Part shown: positions 60,716 to 64,000 of the stretch, in pieces
How the letters are laid out: every line of letters begins with the position of its first letter
How positions within the stretch are numbered: the first letter of the stretch is position 1
NCBI GenBank assembly: GCA_034670145.1
Contig: JAXMOA010000002.1
Location: 248,001 to 312,000, forward strand
Source: HXMU1420-2 sp034670145
Lineage (GTDB): Bacteria > Pseudomonadota > Alphaproteobacteria > Rhodobacterales > Rhodobacteraceae
Direction: 5' to 3'
Length of the DNA stretch: 64,000 nt
Translations under genes and position numbers: made by a program
The notes under the pieces: generated by a model
What the model was told of the DNA's origin: nothing
The model's input: the letters and a program-made list of their open reading frames with translations, nothing else
Databases searched by the model: none

Positions 60716-62022
60716 TGCAAGCCCTGAAAATCTTGACGCAGCGCGGCGGTTTTGGGGGCCAGGACGCTGGGATCATTGGCGCGCAAGGCCTGCGCGATGA
60801 GGTCGGCGAGTGCAGCTGCGTCCGCAGGGGTGACACCGCGGCGGACGAGTTCTGGTGTGCCGATGCGCAGGCCGTTCATGTCGCCGTCGACCTCTGGCAG
60901 GGGCAGGCCAATGCCGCAGGCAAGGAAACCAGCCTGACGCAGGGTTTTGGACGCGCTCTGGCCGCCACCGAACGCGGCGGCGTCGAGGGCGAATTGATGG
61001 GAGTTCGTGGCGCCCTTGTCGGCGGCAAAAACCGGCAACCCCTGATCTGACAGCGCGTGGGCCAGGGCCTGGGCCGTGTCGATCATGGCCTGGGCATAGG
61101 CGGCGCCGTGGTCGCGCCAATCCAGCAGGGTCAGGGCGAGGGCTGCGGATTTGGCCGCGTCAAAATTGGCGGTCATGCCGGGAAAGGCGATGGAGTCGAG
61201 CCGCTGGGCGATGTCTGCGTCATTTGTGACGATGAGGCCGCCTGCCGGGCCTCCGAGGCTTTTGTAGGTGCTCATCGTCATCAGATGCGCGCCCTGTTCG
61301 AGCGGGTTGCTCCAGGCGCCGCCGGCGATGATGCCGCATTGGTGGGCCGCGTCGAAGAGCACATAGGCGCCGATTTCGTCGGCGATGGCGCGGATTTCAG
61401 CGACGGGGTGTTCAAAGAGATTGAGGCTGCCTCCGATGGTGATGAGGCGCGGCTTTGCCTGTTGGGCGATGGTGCGCAGGGCGTCCAGGTCGACGGTGTA
61501 ACCGTCGGCATTGACCGGGGCGGGCAGGGTGTTGAGGCCGTAGAGCCCGGCGCACCCCTCGGCGTGATGGGTGACGTGACCGCCGATCTGGGGCGCGGGG
61601 GCGATGATGGTGTCACCGGGTTTGGTGAGGGCCATGAAGCCGTAGAGGTTGGCGATTGCGCCGGAGGGGACGCGGATTTCGGCGTATTTGGCGTCAAAAA
61701 TCTCGGCTGCGAGTTCGGCGGTGATGACCTCGATCTCTTCTATGGCTTCGAGCCCCATTTCGTATTTGTCCCCCGGGTAGCCCAGCGAGGGGCGGCTGCC
61801 CAGACCGCGGGCGAGGGCGGCTTCGGCCAGGGGGTTCATGACGTTGGTGGCCGGATTGAGGTTGAAACACTGCTGATCGTGGATCTGGGCGTTTTGGGCG
61901 ATCAGACTGTCGATCCGGGTGGCGGTTTGATCGGATGTGGCGGCGGCGGTTTGGGTAGCGATGCCCTGGATAAGGGTTTCGCAGGCGGCGGGGACCCATG
62001 GGCGGGGGGCGATATGCGGCAT
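60700..62022 (-). CDS. Serine hydroxymethyltransferase-like PLP enzyme
   Basis: The 440-residue protein resembles SHMT over its length: LGSRPSLGYPGDKYEMGLEAIEEIE, EIRVPSGAIANLYGFMAL, the HHAEG and GYTVDLDAL blocks, VLFDAAHQCGIIAGGAW, and the PLP lysine in MTMSTYKSLGGPAGGLIVTN. That last motif reads T-Y-K-S-L-G-G-P where housekeeping SHMT has T-H-K-T-L-R-G-P, so this is likely a paralogous, specialised enzyme (for example a one-carbon-transferring or aldolase-type member). It lies next to a GcvT-fused dehydrogenase, which also handles folate one-carbon units, supporting joint catabolic function. It starts at ATG 62022. Confidence 0.85.
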   Translation of the reverse strand: MPHIAPRPWVPAACETLIQGIATQTAAATSDQTATRIDSLIAQNAQIHDQQCFNLNPATNVMNPLAEAALARGLGSRPSLGYPGDKYEMGLEAIEEIEVITAELAAEIFDAKYAEIRVPSGAIANLYGFMALTKPGDTIIAPAPQIGGHVTHHAEGCAGLYGLNTLPAPVNADGYTVDLDALRTIAQQAKPRLITIGGSLNLFEHPVAEIRAIADEIGAYVLFDAAHQCGIIAGGAWSNPLEQGAHLMTMSTYKSLGGPAGGLIVTNDADIAQRLDSIAFPGMTANFDAAKSAALALTLLDWRDHGAAYAQAMIDTAQALAHALSDQGLPVFAADKGATNSHQFALDAAAFGGGQSASKTLRQAGFLACGIGLPLPEVDGDMNGLRIGTPELVRRGVTPADAAALADLIAQALRANDPSVLAPKTAALRQDFQGLHYVRS

Positions 62023-62142
62023 GTTCAGGACCTGTGCGTTTGGTTTTGCAGACGTAAGCAGGTTGGGCGATTGTGAGCAAATGGGATCTGCACCCTCTGG
62101 GCGTAGAAAATTGACGCATGGGCCCCGCCCGGGCGGGCGGCG

Positions 62143-64000
62143 TCAGCTGCGCATGCGGCTGCCGGTCGGATCATAGGGGCCGGCGGGAATGACGCTGGCC
62201 GCCACCCGCTGACCCAGCAGATCGACGGTGAGCGCCGTGCCGGTGGCGGCGGCGGCGGGATCGACGAAGGCGAGCGCAAGATTGCGCTGAACACGGTGGC
62301 CCCAGTCGCCGGAGGTCACTGTGCCGACCAGCCTGTCCTCTTGCCAGAGCGATGCGCCGCCATGGGCCGGGCCGGTTTGCGGGCCGGATTGATCGCCCAG
62401 ATCCAGGGTGACGAGGCAGCGGGTTGGTCCCTTGGCCTGACGGGCCTGCAATGCGGTGCGGCCGATGAAATCGGGCTTGTCGGGGGTGACAAAACGGGTG
62501 AGGTTTGTCTCGTAAGGATCAAATTCTGTTAGAATTTCCGACTTCCAGTGCAGGTAGCCTTTTTCCAGGCGCATTGAGTCGACTGCGCGGCTGCCGAAGA
62601 GGTGCAGGCCGTAAGCTTTGCCTGCGGTTTGCAGGGCGGTATAGGCCGCGTGGAGCTGGGCGTTGGGCAGGTGGATTTCATAGGCAAGTTCGCCGCTGAA
62701 GCTGACGGCCATGATCATGGCGGGGGCGATGCCGATTGTGGTTGGGCGCACCGAGAGCCAGGGAAAGGCCGTGGCGGACCAGTCATCGCGCGAAACCGCA
62801 GACAGGACGGCGCGGGCCTGTGGCCCGGCGAGGACGAGGATGGTCCAGTCGTTGGTGAGGGACCGGATGGTGACGTCTTCGTCCTTGCGCAGGTGCATTT
62901 GCAGCCAGTCCATATCATGCCATTCGGCGGCGGCGGCAGAGCCGTACCAGATGCGCCCGTCCGGCAGGTTGGCGATTGTAGCCTCGGATTTCAGGCAGCC
63001 CTGATGGTTGAGCAGATAGGTCAGCCCGACCCGTCCGGTTTTGCGTGGCAGGCGTCCGCAGATCATGCGGTCGAGGAAGGGTTGCGCGTCTGTCCCGGTG
63101 ATTTCATAGCGGTTGAAGCCATTGACCTCGGCCAGGGCGACGCGGTTTTGTACGGCGTCGACTTCGGCGGCGACCCGGTCGAAGACCTCGTTAAAGCGGA
63201 AGCCGTGGGTTTCGGTGAACTCTGGCGCGGGCGTGGTGTATTCCATCCGCTCCCAGCCGTTGACGACGCCGAAATGGGCCCCCTCGGCGGCGAGGATGGG
63301 GGTGAGCGGCGTGGTTTTGACAGGGCGTGCGGCGGGGCGGTGTTCGTGCGGGTATTCGAAGCGGAATTCGTTCTGATATTCTTCGATCGCCTTTTTCGCT
63401 GTGAGTTCAACGGTCGCGTGACCGGTGAAGCGGCGGGGGTCGAGGGGCCAGGTGTCGTAGATCGCCTCGGAGTGGACGATCTGTTGGGCGAGCAGCCAGC
63501 CGTGGCCGCCGCCTTCGCCCAGTCCGGCGCGCAGGCCGATGATGCAATAGGCGTTGCGTTTATGGGGGATGGGGCCGACCAGGGGGGCGCCGTCGAGGGA
63601 ATAGGTGATGGGGCCGTTGACGATGGTGCGGATCCCGGCCTGGGCCAATGCAGGCACGCGGTGGATGGCCCCGTCGAGCACATCTGTGACCCGGTCCAGG
63701 TCATCCGGGCAGAGGTCATTTGCAAAATGCGGATCAATGCCGTCCATCCCCCAGGTTTTGCAATCCTGTTCGTAAAAGCCGACGAGCAGCCCGTCTTTTT
63801 CCTGACGGCTGTAGTAATCTGAAATCGGGCAGCGCAGCAGAGGGATGCGGTGACCGGCGTCGCGGACCTCGGGCATGGTGTCGGTGATGAAATATTGATG
63901 CTCCATCGACATGACCGGATGGGTGACGCCCATCATGGCGCCGACCTCGTTGACGCGATAGCCGCAGGCGTTGACGACGATTTCGGTTGTGATCTCGCCT
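62143..64000 (-). CDS. FAD/folate-dependent dimethylglycine/sarcosine dehydrogenase-like protein, N-terminus beyond the window
   Basis: The frame is open to the right edge (the codons at 63937-64000 read VVNACGYRVNEVGAMMGV, a conserved DAO segment), so at least 619 residues are visible and the FAD-binding N-terminus is missing. The visible N-terminal part is a DAO domain (EHQYFITDTMPEV, GLLVGFYEQDCKTW, GPITYSLDGAPLVGP, YCIIGLRAGLGEGGGHGWLLAQ). It is followed by GcvT-type folate domains (FNEVFDRVAAEVDAVQNRVAL, GSRAVDSMRLEKGYLHWKSE, then GTVTSGDWGHRV). That fusion demethylates N-methylated glycine derivatives and passes formaldehyde to tetrahydrofolate. It probably shares an operon with the SHMT-like gene downstream. 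Confidence 0.9.
   Translation of the reverse strand, partial: GEITTEIVVNACGYRVNEVGAMMGVTHPVMSMEHQYFITDTMPEVRDAGHRIPLLRCPISDYYSRQEKDGLLVGFYEQDCKTWGMDGIDPHFANDLCPDDLDRVTDVLDGAIHRVPALAQAGIRTIVNGPITYSLDGAPLVGPIPHKRNAYCIIGLRAGLGEGGGHGWLLAQQIVHSEAIYDTWPLDPRRFTGHATVELTAKKAIEEYQNEFRFEYPHEHRPAARPVKTTPLTPILAAEGAHFGVVNGWERMEYTTPAPEFTETHGFRFNEVFDRVAAEVDAVQNRVALAEVNGFNRYEITGTDAQPFLDRMICGRLPRKTGRVGLTYLLNHQGCLKSEATIANLPDGRIWYGSAAAAEWHDMDWLQMHLRKDEDVTIRSLTNDWTILVLAGPQARAVLSAVSRDDWSATAFPWLSVRPTTIGIAPAMIMAVSFSGELAYEIHLPNAQLHAAYTALQTAGKAYGLHLFGSRAVDSMRLEKGYLHWKSEILTEFDPYETNLTRFVTPDKPDFIGRTALQARQAKGPTRCLVTLDLGDQSGPQTGPAHGGASLWQEDRLVGTVTSGDWGHRVQRNLALAFVDPAAAATGTALTVDLLGQRVAASVIPAGPYDPTGSRMRS

Overview
The window reads as chromosomal DNA of a high-GC alphaproteobacterium of the Roseobacter/Rhodobacteraceae type. 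This is an inference from the gene set: an Entner-Doudoroff edd-eda pair, a class I PHB locus (phaZ, phaC, phaP, phaR), a cobalt-type nitrile hydratase, a gamma-glutamyl-polyamine-like trio and a dimethylglycine/sarcosine dehydrogenase-like gene. No rRNA, tRNA, CRISPR array, integrase or insertion sequence was recognised.

Layout. 1-4.4 kb: central carbon metabolism on the minus strand (edd-eda, an edge-truncated AraC regulator, and gap behind a perfect 16-bp LacI-type palindrome). 4.4-9.0 kb: PHB granule locus, with phaZ divergent from phaC and then phaP and phaR; perfect CTGC-N3-GCAG palindromes, the presumed PhaR operators, lie before phaC and phaP. 9.1-10.6 kb: a small AT-rich insert holding a 20-codon remnant of an adenylate cyclase and a divergent protein with PIN-nuclease-like motifs. 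10.6-13.1 kb: cardiolipin synthase with an AraC regulator. 13.2-20.7 kb: a same-strand run of eight envelope genes (sulfatase, DUF1269, HdeD, outer-membrane beta-barrel, YqjD-like, holin-X-like, MscS, AI-2E), a candidate envelope-stress module. 20.7-26.5 kb: two PLP aminotransferases and a glutamine amidotransferase/glutamine synthetase/FAD oxidase trio. 26.6-30.5 kb: M23 lipoprotein, methyltransferase, LysR regulator, SDR and an alpha/beta hydrolase. 30.5-33.8 kb: a complete polar amino-acid ABC transporter. 33.9-35.7 kb: two TerB-like proteins with a PhnD-like binding protein that lacks a signal peptide. 36-43.3 kb: housekeeping pyrG, secG, purA and rlmE-like context, with a nitrile hydratase operon whose alpha subunit has a histidine-rich N-terminal tail. 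43.3-47.5 kb: an AttH/FtsX/ABC export system. 47.6-51.7 kb: a potassium channel, a periplasmic HAD phosphatase, a second sulfatase paralogue and a Crp-type regulator. 51.7-55.8 kb: histone-deacetylase-like protein, BrkB-like membrane protein, and an octaheme cytochrome c carrying HEAT and TPR repeats. 56.2-64 kb: rlmE, then a catabolic group (class V aminotransferase, amidase, DMT exporter, SHMT-like enzyme, and a DAO-GcvT dehydrogenase running off the right edge).

The most unusual items are the AT-rich PIN-like insert at a broken cyclase gene, the His-rich nitrile hydratase alpha subunit, the cytoplasmic PhnD-like/TerB operon, the octaheme-HEAT-TPR cytochrome, and two closely similar sulfatases with a CTAGR modification motif. 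Family names come from reading protein motifs by eye; no database search was run.
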